Source: Paenibacillus sp. FSL W8-0426
GTDB taxonomy: Bacteria; Bacillota; Bacilli; Paenibacillales; Paenibacillaceae
NCBI RefSeq assembly: GCF_037969725.1
Contig: NZ_CP150203.1
Coordinates: 1,008,001 to 1,072,000, forward strand
DNA length: 64,000 nt
Reading direction: 5' to 3'
Program-made: the position numbers and the translations under genes
Notes under the pieces: generated by a model
Told to the model about the DNA's origin: nothing
Databases searched by the model: none
The model's input: the letters and a program-made list of their open reading frames with translations, nothing else
Part shown: one piece after another, positions 41,232-50,536 of the stretch
Layout: every line of letters starts with the position of its first letter
How positions within the stretch are numbered: position 1 is the stretch's first letter

Positions 41232-42890
41232 ATGGCGGTTTCGATCAAGGCATGGTTGAAGTCGGGGCTTGTACTCGGCTTGATTGGCGGAGTGCTGGCA
41301 GGCTGCGGCGGCGGAAACGGGGAAGGCTCGCCGGCGGATGGGGAAGGAGCGCGCGGCAGCATTACGTCGACGATCTATGACCGCGGGGCGGTGCCGAGCG
41401 GCATGGGTACGATCGAGGACAACATGTGGTCCAAATGGATCAACGAGAACGGTCCGGTGAACGTAAAATATACGGCCGTTCCGCGCTGGGAATCGCAGTC
41501 CAAGCTGAATGTGCTCTTTGCTTCCGGCAGCGCGCCGGACGTCATTTTCGAATTCGGGACGCCGATCCGCAACACGCTGTTCAATCAGAAGCAGCTGATG
41601 CCGCTGGATGACCTGATCGCGAATTCGAGCGTGGAATACAAAGCGCTGCTGGAGAAATATCCGCAGCTTAGGAAGGCAGGCATCAAGAGCGACGGCAAGC
41701 TGTACGAAGTCGGCCGCATGAACGAGGTGTTTCCGTTGACCAGCTTTTTCATCCGCGAGGATTGGCTGGAGAAGCTGAATCTGGACGTGCCGACGAACGA
41801 GGCAGAGATGCTCGCGGTGGCCAAGGCGTTTGCGGAACAGGACCCGGACGGGAACGGCGTGAAGGATACATACGGCATCGGCGGCCTGCAATTCGGGGAT
41901 ACGGCCGGACTGTTCCGCTACATGTTCAATGCCAACTGGGTGAACGTGGAGAACGGCGAGCTCGTCGTTGGGCCGAACCACATGAAAGAGGCGACGGCCT
42001 TCAAACGCGCCCTGTACGAGGCGGGTGTAGTCGACAAAGATTTCCTTACCGACAAGGACGGCGCCAAGTCCAAACAGGATTTCCTGAACGGAAAAATCGG
42101 CATGTATGCCGCGATGACTTCGGATTATACCGGTTTTGCCGCCAAAGAACTGGATACATTGATGCAGAACGTTCCCGAAGCAAAACTGAAGGTCATTGCG
42201 CTGCCGTCAACGTCGGTGGGGCAGTACACGATGGTCTGGAACAACCCGGTGCAAATGACCGCCGTGGTCAATGCCCGTGCCAAAAATCCCGAAGCCGTCA
42301 TGCAGTACATCGATTTCCTGACCAAAACCGAATCGGGCCGGACCTTCAAGAACGGCTTTGAAGGCACGCATTATACGCTCAACGAAGAAGGCTGCCCGCG
42401 GATCTCCGACCAGGAGAAATACAAGCAGGAAGTCAGCTGGGCCGGAGATTATTCCATGCTGTACAGCCGGCTGGAAGAAGGCAAATGCGGGTACACCGAG
42501 ATGCTGTTCAGCGACGATATTCCGTCGCAGAAGGAAGGTCTTCGCCTTTTCAAGGAAGCGCGGGAAGTGTACATGAGCGATCTGCCGGTCGGCGAGGGAG
42601 TCACGCATTCGGAGCATATGCCGCAATTGCCGAAGGAGCTGCAGGTGAAGCTCACCAATGTAACGACGGCGATTAACGACATTTATACCCGCTCGATCAT
42701 CGGCGGCAGCAAATATACGGTGGAACAGGCCGACACGGAAGCCCGGCAGAAGTGGGCGCAGGGAGGCGGTCCTGAAATCGAGGCCTGGTACAAGGATTGG
42801 TGGAGCAAGGAGAAGGACAATGTGCTGGTATGGGACGATTTCTACGAGATTTATCAGCAGCAGCAGGCGGATTTTGAGAAAGCGAAGTAA
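41232..42890 (+). CDS. ABC sugar importer solute-binding lipoprotein, LplA type
   Basis: A 552-residue protein with signal peptide and lipobox V-L-A-G-C-G-G (about 20-26). The rest is the two-lobed family 1 solute-binding fold, with L-N-V-L-F-A-S-G-S-A-P-D-V-I-F near residue 95 and D-P-D-G-N-G-V-K-D-T-Y-G-I, an EF-hand-like calcium loop common in LplA-type binders. It delivers an oligosaccharide to the two permeases. No ATP-binding gene is present, so a shared MsmX-type ATPase elsewhere is expected. Confidence 0.95.
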   Translation: MAVSIKAWLKSGLVLGLIGGVLAGCGGGNGEGSPADGEGARGSITSTIYDRGAVPSGMGTIEDNMWSKWINENGPVNVKYTAVPRWESQSKLNVLFASGSAPDVIFEFGTPIRNTLFNQKQLMPLDDLIANSSVEYKALLEKYPQLRKAGIKSDGKLYEVGRMNEVFPLTSFFIREDWLEKLNLDVPTNEAEMLAVAKAFAEQDPDGNGVKDTYGIGGLQFGDTAGLFRYMFNANWVNVENGELVVGPNHMKEATAFKRALYEAGVVDKDFLTDKDGAKSKQDFLNGKIGMYAAMTSDYTGFAAKELDTLMQNVPEAKLKVIALPSTSVGQYTMVWNNPVQMTAVVNARAKNPEAVMQYIDFLTKTESGRTFKNGFEGTHYTLNEEGCPRISDQEKYKQEVSWAGDYSMLYSRLEEGKCGYTEMLFSDDIPSQKEGLRLFKEAREVYMSDLPVGEGVTHSEHMPQLPKELQVKLTNVTTAINDIYTRSIIGGSKYTVEQADTEARQKWAQGGGPEIEAWYKDWWSKEKDNVLVWDDFYEIYQQQQADFEKAK

Positions 42891-43322
42891 TCTCGCACAG
42901 CCGGATCGGCTAACCTTCGCATGGAATTCTTCGGAGTGTCAGGACCTCTCTCTTGCGAGGCGTAGAGGAACGGAAAAGCAGAGTACAAATGGGAGAAAGC
43001 AAATGTGCCTGGGCTGCAATGCCCGGGTTATTTTGTTTCATGTACATTGTAGTTCTTTTTTCTTATGATGAAATCATGGGGAGAAATCATGCGAAATACA
43101 TATTGGGGTATTGTGGAAAAAAAGTCGAAATAGGATGTCGTTTTCGTTACACAGAGAGTAATGAGAGTAATATTTTACTTTTATATGTAGAAAAATGACA
43201 AAAAAAAGAGTATAGTAGAGGAATAATTTAACTTTGATTTCTATCATTTTTTAGATGAGAAATTGCATGTTTTAATCTCTTGAATTTTCGTAAATATGAA
43301 AAAAGGTAGATGGAGGATCAGG
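42891..43322. other. Intergenic between importer and Ter locus
   Basis: This gap contains the terminator at 43006-43038. From there to the terB-like start the DNA turns strongly AT-rich, as expected for a promoter region. I found no pair of -35/-10 boxes at sigma-A spacing, so an alternative sigma factor may act here. Confidence 0.4.
43006..43038 (+). terminator. Terminator of importer operon
   Basis: GCCTGGGC-TGCAAT-GCCCGGGT is followed by TATTTTGTTT, a good stem with a broken T-run. Confidence 0.75.
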
Positions 43323-43769
43323 ATGAGCTCTTTTCGTAACTGGTTGAATACAGCTAAACAGGGACTTGAGGACCAAGTCAAAAAGTTTAAAAACAAAGAT
43401 TTTATGGATGCCGTTGTTGCTGGCTGCGCATTGGTAGCGTTTGCGGACGGCACGATCGACGCATCGGAGAAGAACAAGATGGCCGGATACATCAATTTGA
43501 GCCAAGAATTGAAAGTATTCGACATGGCTGTCGTGATCGAGCGTTTCAATTACTACGTGTCTAACTTCGAGTTTTCACCGCAGATCGGGAAACAAGAGGC
43601 ATTAAAAGCGATCGGCAAGTTTAAATCCAAACCTGAAGTTGCTCGGGTCATTGTAGGTGTGTGCAGCGCCATTGGTGCAGCAGACGGGAATTTCGACGAT
43701 CAGGAACGGCAAGTTGTAGCCGAGATATGCACGGTGCTTGGTCTGAATCCAGGCGAATTCAACCTTTAA
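43323..43769 (+). CDS. terB: TerB-like tellurite-resistance protein
   Basis: The start is ATG 43323 (MSSFRNW) after GGAGGATCAGG; the ATG at 43296 is upstream of it. The 148-residue helical TerB domain has V-A-G-C-A-L-V-A-F-A-D-G-T-I-D-A-S-E and C-S-A-I-G-A-A-D-G-N-F-D-D-Q-E, two metal-binding acidic helix pairs. TerB proteins sit at the membrane side of the TerC/TerD complex. It opens the Ter locus here. Confidence 0.93.
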   Translation: MSSFRNWLNTAKQGLEDQVKKFKNKDFMDAVVAGCALVAFADGTIDASEKNKMAGYINLSQELKVFDMAVVIERFNYYVSNFEFSPQIGKQEALKAIGKFKSKPEVARVIVGVCSAIGAADGNFDDQERQVVAEICTVLGLNPGEFNL

Positions 43770-43831
43770 TACAGGCTGAAAGACAGACTTCGGGATGGCT
43801 TTGAATCATTATTGAAAGGAGGTGAGTATCA

Positions 43832-44425
43832 GTGGCTGGAATCAGTCTGGTTAAAGGACAGAAGATTGACCTGACCAAAGGAAAGACAGGCCTGACTCAC
43901 ATCATTGCCGGATTGGGATGGGATCCTGTCGTGGCCCGTGGTTTTTTCGGAAGAAAGAAACAGGCGGACATCGATTGTGACGCCTCGGCCATTTTGCTTG
44001 ACGATCAAGGCAGGTTAACGAAGGAGAGCAATCTCGTTTGTTTTCATAATAAGCAGAGCGCATGCAGATCCGTCGTTCACAGTGGGGACAACCTTACCGG
44101 CGAAGGCGAGGGAGATGACGAGCAGATCAAAATCAACCTGACGGCCGTTCCTGCCGATGTGCACAAAATTCTCATTGTGGTCAACATTTATGATTGCATC
44201 AACCGTAAGCAGGATTTCGGAATGATCGAACGTGCCTATATCCGTATTCTCGATGCACGGGGCTCCGAGGAGCTTGTTCGATTTAACCTTTCTGAGAGTT
44301 ATGCCGGCAAGACGGCTCTCATTTGCGGAGAGTTGTATCGACATAATGGCGAATGGAAGTTTTCCGCAATCGGTGAGGGTGATCATGCGGTACATATCGA
44401 TGAGTTGGCCCGCCGTTATACGTGA
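43832..44425 (+). CDS. TerD-family protein 1
   Basis: GTG start at 43832 behind AAAGGAGGTGAG. The 197-residue TerD beta-sandwich has the calcium-binding acidic loop [14 protein letters not shown] near 84-97 and Q-D-F-G-M-I-E-R-A-Y. An insertion (V-V-A-R-G-F-F-G-R-K-K-Q) in the first strand pair resembles the second domain of the fusion protein at 45841. It is the most divergent of the TerD set. Confidence 0.93.
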   Translation: MAGISLVKGQKIDLTKGKTGLTHIIAGLGWDPVVARGFFGRKKQADIDCDASAILLDDQGRLTKESNLVCFHNKQSACRSVVHSGDNLTGEGEGDDEQIKINLTAVPADVHKILIVVNIYDCINRKQDFGMIERAYIRILDARGSEELVRFNLSESYAGKTALICGELYRHNGEWKFSAIGEGDHAVHIDELARRYT

Positions 44426-44501
44426 TCATACAATTTTAGTTTGGATATAGAAGGTTGATAGCATTGGTTCAAACATTATATTCGAAGCGGAGATGAGAAT
44501 A

Positions 44502-45077
44502 ATGGCAATCAATTTGTCAAAAGGTCAAAAAGTGGATTTGACGAAGTCCAACCCCGGCCTGACCAAAATCACGGTTGGACTCGGTTGGGACACCAACAAG
44601 TATGATGGCGGTAAAGATTTCGACCTGGACGTATCCGTGTTCTGCGCGAATGCGGCAGGCAAAGTGGAAGGCGAGAAAAACTTTATCTTCTTCAACAACC
44701 CGCAAAATGAAAATGGCTCCGTTGTACATACGGGCGACAACCGTACCGGAGAAGGGGACGGCGATGATGAGCAAATCAAAATCGACCTGCCGAACGTTCC
44801 GGCTAACGTCGAGAAAATCGCGTTCACGATCACAATCTATGAGGCGCAAGAGCGCAACCAGAATTTTGGTCAAGTATCCCGTGCTTATGCCCGGATCGTA
44901 AACGAAGCGAACAACGAAGAGTTGATCCGTTTTGACCTGGGAGAGGACTTCTCGATCGAGACAGGCGTTGTGGTCGGCGAATTGTATCGTCACAATGGCG
45001 AATGGAAGTTCAGCGCGATCGGCAGCGGCTACAAGGATGGTCTGCTGGGGCTGACTCGTGATTACGGTTTGCAATAA
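44502..45077 (+). CDS. terD: TerD-family protein 2
   Basis: The start is ATG 44502 (M-A-I-N-L-S-K-G-Q) rather than ATG 44493, by comparison with its paralogues. A 191-residue standard Ter[19 protein letters not shown], calcium loop [15 protein letters not shown] and [12 protein letters not shown]. It binds calcium and acts with TerC in stress response. The gap of 76 bases before it holds its ribosome site. Confidence 0.95.
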   Translation: MAINLSKGQKVDLTKSNPGLTKITVGLGWDTNKYDGGKDFDLDVSVFCANAAGKVEGEKNFIFFNNPQNENGSVVHTGDNRTGEGDGDDEQIKIDLPNVPANVEKIAFTITIYEAQERNQNFGQVSRAYARIVNEANNEELIRFDLGEDFSIETGVVVGELYRHNGEWKFSAIGSGYKDGLLGLTRDYGLQ

Positions 45078-45229
45078 GTAAGGAGCCGTCCGCGAGACTT
45101 ATTCTGTGAAGCGTTTTTTTCAGGGATAAAAATCGAGGATGAGGATTTATTTCGTAAGACTGTTTGATGCAGGAGTTCCGTTTTTTGGATTCCTGCATCA
45201 CGAATTTTAAGGGAAGGTAGGTATGAATA

Positions 45230-45811
45230 ATGACAATCAGTTTGGCAAAAGGACAGAGAATCGATCTTACAAAGACAAATCCGGGTTTGACGAAAGTTGT
45301 CGTCGGATTGGGCTGGGATACGAACAAATATAGCGGCGGTGCCGATTTTGACCTTGATGCTTCCGCATTTTTGTTGCATGAGGACGGCAAAGCCAAAGGC
45401 GCGGATGATTTCGTATTCTACAACAACCCTACAGGCGGAGCCGGCTCCGTTACCCATACAGGAGACAACCGTACGGGTGAGGGCGAAGGCGATGATGAGC
45501 AGATTATCGTTGATTTCAGCAAAGTCCCTGCTCACATCCAGCGGATCGGCATTACGGTAACGATCTATGATTATGAGGGCCGTGGCCAGAATTTCGGTCA
45601 AGTTTCGAACGCATTCGTGCGTGTTGTGGATGCCTCGAGCGACCGCGAGGTGCTGCGTTTTGATCTTGGAGAGGATTTCTCCACGGAAACCGCAGTGGTA
45701 TTCTGCGAATTCTACCGCTCAGGCATCGATTGGAAATTCCAAGCCATTGGCAGCGGGTTTGCCGGCGGTCTCGCGGCGCTCTGCAAAAACTACGGTTTGG
45801 ATGCGCAGTAA
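45230..45811 (+). CDS. terD: TerD-family protein 3
   Basis: 193 residues from ATG 45230 after GGGAAGGTAGG. The TerD domain is complete, including [15 protein letters not shown] and [12 protein letters not shown]. It is a close paralogue of 44502-45077. The 152-base gap upstream contains a long imperfect inverted repeat (GCAGGAGTTCCGTT..GGATTCCTGC) that may be a regulatory hairpin. Confidence 0.95.
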   Translation: MTISLAKGQRIDLTKTNPGLTKVVVGLGWDTNKYSGGADFDLDASAFLLHEDGKAKGADDFVFYNNPTGGAGSVTHTGDNRTGEGEGDDEQIIVDFSKVPAHIQRIGITVTIYDYEGRGQNFGQVSNAFVRVVDASSDREVLRFDLGEDFSTETAVVFCEFYRSGIDWKFQAIGSGFAGGLAALCKNYGLDAQ

Positions 45812-45840
45812 GGAAGAACTGACAGGAAAGGTGATTGACT

Positions 45841-47085
45841 ATGGCTGTAACTGTCGTTAAAGGGCAGAAGGCGGACCTGACCAAGACCAACCCGGGACTT
45901 GCGCGAATGACGGTAAGCATCGGCTGGAATTCGTCTTCTTCGCTTGATCTGGATACTTCCGCATTCCTGTTGGGGGCGAACGGCAAAGTATCCGGCGATG
46001 CGGATTTCATTTTCTATAATCAGCCGTCCACGGAGTTCATTACGTACAAAGACGCGGCAAACGCTCCTGCCAAGAAACAGTTCGACATCGATCTAAGCCG
46101 CATTCCTGCCCGGATCGAGAAGATTGCGTTCAGTTTGACCATCTATGATGCCGATTCGAGAAATCAGAACTTTGGACAGGTACAGAACACCTTTATCCGC
46201 TTTTCCAATGCCGCTAATGGGCAGGACGTATTGAACTACGATCTGGACAGCGGTTTTACGGTGGAAACGGCGATCGTGATCGGAGAATTGTACAGGCATA
46301 ACGGGGAGTGGAAGTTCAACGCGGTCGGTGCGGGATTTGCCGGAGGACTGAATGCGTTGTGCGGAAATTTCGGGGTGGATGTTGATAGCAGTTCTTCCTC
46401 CTCGCAACCGGTACCGCCAGCACCGATTCCTCCTGCTCCGCAGCCTCCAACCCCTCCCGCACCGCCGCCTCAGCCCAAGCCGGAATTGAATCTGAGCAAA
46501 ATTGAGCTGAAGAAAAAGGGAGATTCCATCAATCTGAAGAAAAACGCGGGCGGACTTGGCGAGATTCTGATCAATCTGAACTGGAACCAACAGACAAGCC
46601 GCGGGCTGTTTGGACGCAGCAAAGGTGTAGATTTGGATCTCGGCTGCCTGTACGAAATGAAGGATGGGAGCAAAGGGGTTGTTCAGGCCCTGGGAGAATC
46701 CTTTGGTTCACTGAATCGCTTCCCGTATATTGCTCTGGATGGCGACGATCGTACCGGATCGGTCAAAACGGGCGAAAATCTTCGCATTAATGGTGCACGC
46801 ATATCCGAGATTAAACGGATTCTTGTATTTACGTACATTTATGATGGAGTTGCCAACTGGTCCCAGGCCGACGGGGTAGTCACGATATACCAAAAGGACG
46901 GTCCGGATATTATCGTTCGGATGAACGAGTATGGCAGTTCTCATGGCATGTGCGGCATAGCCATGTTCAGCAATCAAAATGACGAGACGTTCAGCATTGA
47001 GCGGATTGTCGAGTTTTATCCAGGACATCGCGATCTGGACCGGGCACATGGCTGGAACATGCGCTGGACAGCCGGAAGTAAATAA
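45841..47085 (+). CDS. TerD-TerA-like two-domain fusion
   Basis: The start is ATG 45841, six bases after AAAGGTGA. The 414-residue protein has an N-terminal TerD domain (1-180) that lacks the G-D-N-x-T-G-E-G-x-G-D-D-E calcium loop; Y-N-Q-P-S-T-E-F-I-T-Y-K-D stands there. A Pro-rich linker follows (about 190-218). The C-terminal TerA-like domain (220-414) has L-D-G-D-D-R-T-G-S-V-K-T-G-E-N, a partial loop. One domain seems structural while the other keeps metal contacts. Confidence 0.92.
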   Translation: MAVTVVKGQKADLTKTNPGLARMTVSIGWNSSSSLDLDTSAFLLGANGKVSGDADFIFYNQPSTEFITYKDAANAPAKKQFDIDLSRIPARIEKIAFSLTIYDADSRNQNFGQVQNTFIRFSNAANGQDVLNYDLDSGFTVETAIVIGELYRHNGEWKFNAVGAGFAGGLNALCGNFGVDVDSSSSSSQPVPPAPIPPAPQPPTPPAPPPQPKPELNLSKIELKKKGDSINLKKNAGGLGEILINLNWNQQTSRGLFGRSKGVDLDLGCLYEMKDGSKGVVQALGESFGSLNRFPYIALDGDDRTGSVKTGENLRINGARISEIKRILVFTYIYDGVANWSQADGVVTIYQKDGPDIIVRMNEYGSSHGMCGIAMFSNQNDETFSIERIVEFYPGHRDLDRAHGWNMRWTAGSK

Positions 47086-47114
47086 CATTTTGAATTAGCG
47101 GAGGCCGCCTTTTC

Positions 47115-47849
47115 ATGTTTAGTGATTTTTTTAGAAGCATTAGCGAGAATTACGGGCATTTCTTCTCCTGGACCGAGATCGTAGCTACATTATCCGATCC
47201 GGTGAGCTGGGGGATTATCGGTACATTGATCTTGCTTGAAGGATTACTGTCTGCCGATAATGCGCTGGTGCTCGCGGTTATGGTCAAGCACTTGCCGAAA
47301 GACCAGCAAAAACGGGCCTTGTTCTACGGTATTCTTGGAGCGTACATTTTCAGGTTCATTGCCATCGGTTTGGGTACCTTCTTAGTGAAGTTTACGCTGA
47401 TCAAGGTGCTTGGAGCACTATATCTCCTGTATATCGCGTACAAAGGCTTGTTCAAATCGGAAGCGGAAGAACAGCAGGAAGGCAAGCAATATTCCTTCTG
47501 GAGAACGGTGCTTATGGTCGAACTGATGGACATTGCATTCAGTATTGATAGTGTCATTGCAGCGTTCGGCGTCAGCGAACAAATCTGGGTTCTCTTCCTT
47601 GGAGGCATCATCGGGGTTCTCATGATGCGTGGAGTGGCACAAGTATTCTTGCGCCTGATTGACAAGTTTCCCGAACTGGAGAAGGCGGCATTCATTCTGA
47701 TTGCCATCATTTCGGTCAAGATGATGCTCAGCGCATTTGGGGTTCACATCCCGAACGTTGCGTTCTTCTCGCTGTTGATCGCAGTGTTTGTTGGAACGAT
47801 GATTCTCAGTTCGATTCGAAACAAAAAACAAAACAAAAGCCAGGTTTAA
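47115..47849 (+). CDS. terC: TerC-family membrane protein
   Basis: 244 residues and about seven membrane helices. Acidic residues inside helices, L-L-E-G-L-L-S-A-D-N-A-L-V and V-E-L-M-D-I-A-F-S-I-D-S-V, are the family's metal-binding pair. Bacillus homologues (YceF/YkoY) export manganese, often to feed secreted enzymes. It is the membrane anchor for the TerB/TerD proteins encoded just before it. Ends at a strong terminator. Confidence 0.96.
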   Translation: MFSDFFRSISENYGHFFSWTEIVATLSDPVSWGIIGTLILLEGLLSADNALVLAVMVKHLPKDQQKRALFYGILGAYIFRFIAIGLGTFLVKFTLIKVLGALYLLYIAYKGLFKSEAEEQQEGKQYSFWRTVLMVELMDIAFSIDSVIAAFGVSEQIWVLFLGGIIGVLMMRGVAQVFLRLIDKFPELEKAAFILIAIISVKMMLSAFGVHIPNVAFFSLLIAVFVGTMILSSIRNKKQNKSQV

Positions 47850-47878
47850 TAACCTGTTCACACAAAGATCAAAATTTA

Positions 47879-47914
47879 TCAATCCCTCCGTCATCTTGGA
47901 GGGATTGGTTTTTA
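47879..47914 (+). terminator. Terminator between Ter and biosynthetic modules
   Basis: CAATCCCTCC-GTCATCTT-GGAGGGATTGGTTTTTA gives a perfect ten-pair stem and T-run. It lies 28 bases after the terC stop and 63 before the next start, so it may attenuate the downstream module. Confidence 0.85.
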
Positions 47915-47976
47915 TACTCGGACGGAATCGCAAACAGTGCAGATCGCCTCAAGCTACAGAGCAAGGAGAGGATATT

Positions 47977-49191
47977 TTGAAATACTTCAGTTTTTTGAAC
48001 CCGGACGAGGAGGCCTCCCTCTTCTATTCTTCACCAGAACCGTTCGATCGTCTGACATCAAAAGACATGCTGGCCTACGCTGTCGGAGCCGCCCTCTATA
48101 TGCCGGCCACGCGTCCCCATATTGCGGACGATATTTTAAGCGGCAAACACGAAGGGTTAACGACCATTATTATGGATCTGGAAGATGCTGTAGGGGATGG
48201 GGAGGTTGAATTGGCGGAGCATCGTCTAGCACAATCCCTTTCCCGAATTCAAGAGGATCTGCATACGGGAAGGTTGCTTCCGGAACGGCTTCCTTTGCTT
48301 TTTGTCAGAGTTCGTACACCGGAACAGCTGGAACGTCTTCTTGAAGTGCTTGGAAATCGGGTATCCCTGCTAACGGGCGTAGCTTTGCCGAAATTCGGGG
48401 TGGATAATGGCCAAGCTTATCTCCGTCTGATCCGGGAATATAATCGTCAGAAATCTTCTGAATCCCCGGTGTTGTATGCAATGCCCATCATGGAAACGGC
48501 CGAAATCATCTACCGTGAGACTCGTTGGGAAACGCTGGTGCATCTTAAACGTATTATTGATGAATATGCGGAATACGTGCTGAATGTCCGGATCGGTGCT
48601 ACCGATTTTTCTAGCTTGTTCGGTTTACGGCGCAGTCCTGAGATAACGATCTATGATGTGGCGATCATCCGGGATTGCATTGCGGATATCATCAATCTCT
48701 ACGGACGCACAGACGGTGGATACGTCATATCCGGACCGGTCTGGGAGTATTTTAGCCAACGGGAAAGGATATTCAAACCACAGTTGCGCCAGACTCCGTT
48801 TGAAGAAACGTTGGGCAGAACGGGCCGGAGTTTGAGAATGAAATATATCACTAACTCGATGGATGGATTGATGAAGGAAGTGATGTTGGACAAGGAGAAC
48901 GGCATCGTCGGCAAGACGATCATCCACCCGTCACACATCAAGCTTGTACAGGCTATGTACGTCGTAACGCATGAAGAATATATGGATGCTCAAGAGATCA
49001 TTGCGCGGAACGACGGTACTTTAGGTGTTTTCAAAAGCATTTACACCAACAAAATGAATGAAATCAAACCACATTTAAGTTGGGCTCGTCGTATTTTAAT
49101 CCGATCAAAAATATATGGGGTGTTACATGAACAGCAGCACTATGTCGGGCTCTTGCCCAAGCACCAGCACTCATACGTTTCCTATTCTTGA
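47977..49191 (+). CDS. CitE/HpcH-like C-C lyase of Ter biosynthetic module
   Basis: TTG start at 47977 after AAGGAGAGG; the ATG at 47896 sits in the terminator and is rejected. The 404-residue TIM-barrel protein has I-I-M-D-L-E-D-A-V-G-D (metal-binding, about 60-70), L-L-F-V-R-V-R-T (substrate Arg) and A-M-P-I-M-E-T-A-E. It resembles the citrate-lyase beta family, which splits or joins acyl-CoA and keto acids. Known Ter-linked operons encode such a lyase with PRTases, HAD and ATP-grasp enzymes, proposed to make a nucleoside-like compound. Confidence 0.9.
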   Translation: MKYFSFLNPDEEASLFYSSPEPFDRLTSKDMLAYAVGAALYMPATRPHIADDILSGKHEGLTTIIMDLEDAVGDGEVELAEHRLAQSLSRIQEDLHTGRLLPERLPLLFVRVRTPEQLERLLEVLGNRVSLLTGVALPKFGVDNGQAYLRLIREYNRQKSSESPVLYAMPIMETAEIIYRETRWETLVHLKRIIDEYAEYVLNVRIGATDFSSLFGLRRSPEITIYDVAIIRDCIADIINLYGRTDGGYVISGPVWEYFSQRERIFKPQLRQTPFEETLGRTGRSLRMKYITNSMDGLMKEVMLDKENGIVGKTIIHPSHIKLVQAMYVVTHEEYMDAQEIIARNDGTLGVFKSIYTNKMNEIKPHLSWARRILIRSKIYGVLHEQQHYVGLLPKHQHSYVSYS

Positions 49192-50527
49192 TACGTTCAG
49201 CGTGACGGTCGAAGCTGCGCACAATCCGCTGCAGATCCCGTTGGAATGCCTGTTTTCCATGGCCGCCCGGATCAACAAAAAGCGCTCTTTTCTGTTTGTG
49301 AGCAAGGTACTCGGCAAACATATTCCCGTTAATCCGTACAGTTCGTTGCTGAGCGGAGCGGCACTTGCGGTATTATTATATGAAGATTGCGTGCAGGGAG
49401 CGGATGAACGGATATCCGAATGGAAGCGGCAGATATTCAGGGGGATCACGGATGCTGACCATGCGCAGCAAGCTTACCAAGTTTTGCTTGATGCGGGCAT
49501 GCTTTTGCCGGAAAAGGTTCGTTTCGTCGGGTTTGCGGAAACGGCTACGGCTCTTGGGCACAGCATGTATGAGATGTTCAAGGAGCAGGCGACGTATATC
49601 CATTCGACAAGGGAATATTTCCCGGATGTGAAGCCGAATATCCGATTCGAAGAGGAGCATTCCCATGCTACCGCTCATCGCTGTTACGCTCTTGAAAGGG
49701 AAGCACTGGAAGGCACAGGGCCTCTTGTTCTGGTGGATGATGAAATCACTACAGGCAATACAACGTTAAATATTATACGGGACATCCAGCGGCAGTATCC
49801 GCGTTCCAGGTATTACATTGCATCCCTGCTTGACTGGCGAACCGAGGCAGATGAGCGCCGATTCGCCGAACTGGAAGCCGAGCTGGGAATCGAGATTATT
49901 CCTTTGAGTTTGCTTAAAGGCAAGTTCTGGGTACAAGGAGAACCACGTTTAGAACCAATGAAACCGATCCGTCACGACGCTGAACGCACGAATATCAACC
50001 ACATATCCGTAGCGGACAAGCTGGACTCCGTCATCATGGAATCCGCGGATTCGGAAGGACGCCGCTGCTCCGGCCCCTATGTCAGAATGACGGGAAGGTT
50101 CGGGATCCAATCGGCTGATAATGCTAAACTGCGTTCGGATCTTTCCGATATCGCCCAGGTGTTGCGCCAACGGCGAAGAGGAGAACGAACACTGGTCATG
50201 GGCACCGGGGAATTCATGTACATTCCAATGAGAGTTGCGGCGGAGATGGGAGAAGGGATTTATTATCAATCGACTACCCGCAGTCCGATTCAAACGATCG
50301 ACAGACCTGACTATGCTGTTGTTGCCGGAAAGAGCTATGCTTCGCCGGAGGACCCGACCGTGATGAATTATATCTATAATGTAGTGCCAGGGCAGTACGA
50401 AGAAATTTTTGTCCTGGTTGAGAGACAGATGCCGAAGGAACGCATGCAGCCGATGATCGATGCATTGTCGGGCCTTGGATGTGAGCACATCCATATGGTG
50501 TACTGCGGTATTTCAGAGGAAGGATGA
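49127..50527 (+). CDS. Phosphoribosyltransferase with TRSP domain
   Basis: The start is ATG 49127, 65 bases inside the previous gene. A 466-residue protein: the PRTase core has the PRPP loop L-V-L-V-D-D-E-I-T-T-G-N-T near residue 200, and the C-terminal half contains the name-giving T-R-S-P (about 385). It should move ribose 5-phosphate from PRPP onto a base or base-like acceptor. It is part of the Ter-associated biosynthetic set. Confidence 0.93.
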   Translation: MNSSTMSGSCPSTSTHTFPILDTFSVTVEAAHNPLQIPLECLFSMAARINKKRSFLFVSKVLGKHIPVNPYSSLLSGAALAVLLYEDCVQGADERISEWKRQIFRGITDADHAQQAYQVLLDAGMLLPEKVRFVGFAETATALGHSMYEMFKEQATYIHSTREYFPDVKPNIRFEEEHSHATAHRCYALEREALEGTGPLVLVDDEITTGNTTLNIIRDIQRQYPRSRYYIASLLDWRTEADERRFAELEAELGIEIIPLSLLKGKFWVQGEPRLEPMKPIRHDAERTNINHISVADKLDSVIMESADSEGRRCSGPYVRMTGRFGIQSADNAKLRSDLSDIAQVLRQRRRGERTLVMGTGEFMYIPMRVAAEMGEGIYYQSTTRSPIQTIDRPDYAVVAGKSYASPEDPTVMNYIYNVVPGQYEEIFVLVERQMPKERMQPMIDALSGLGCEHIHMVYCGISEEG

Positions 50528-50536
50528 AGCTGGGGC

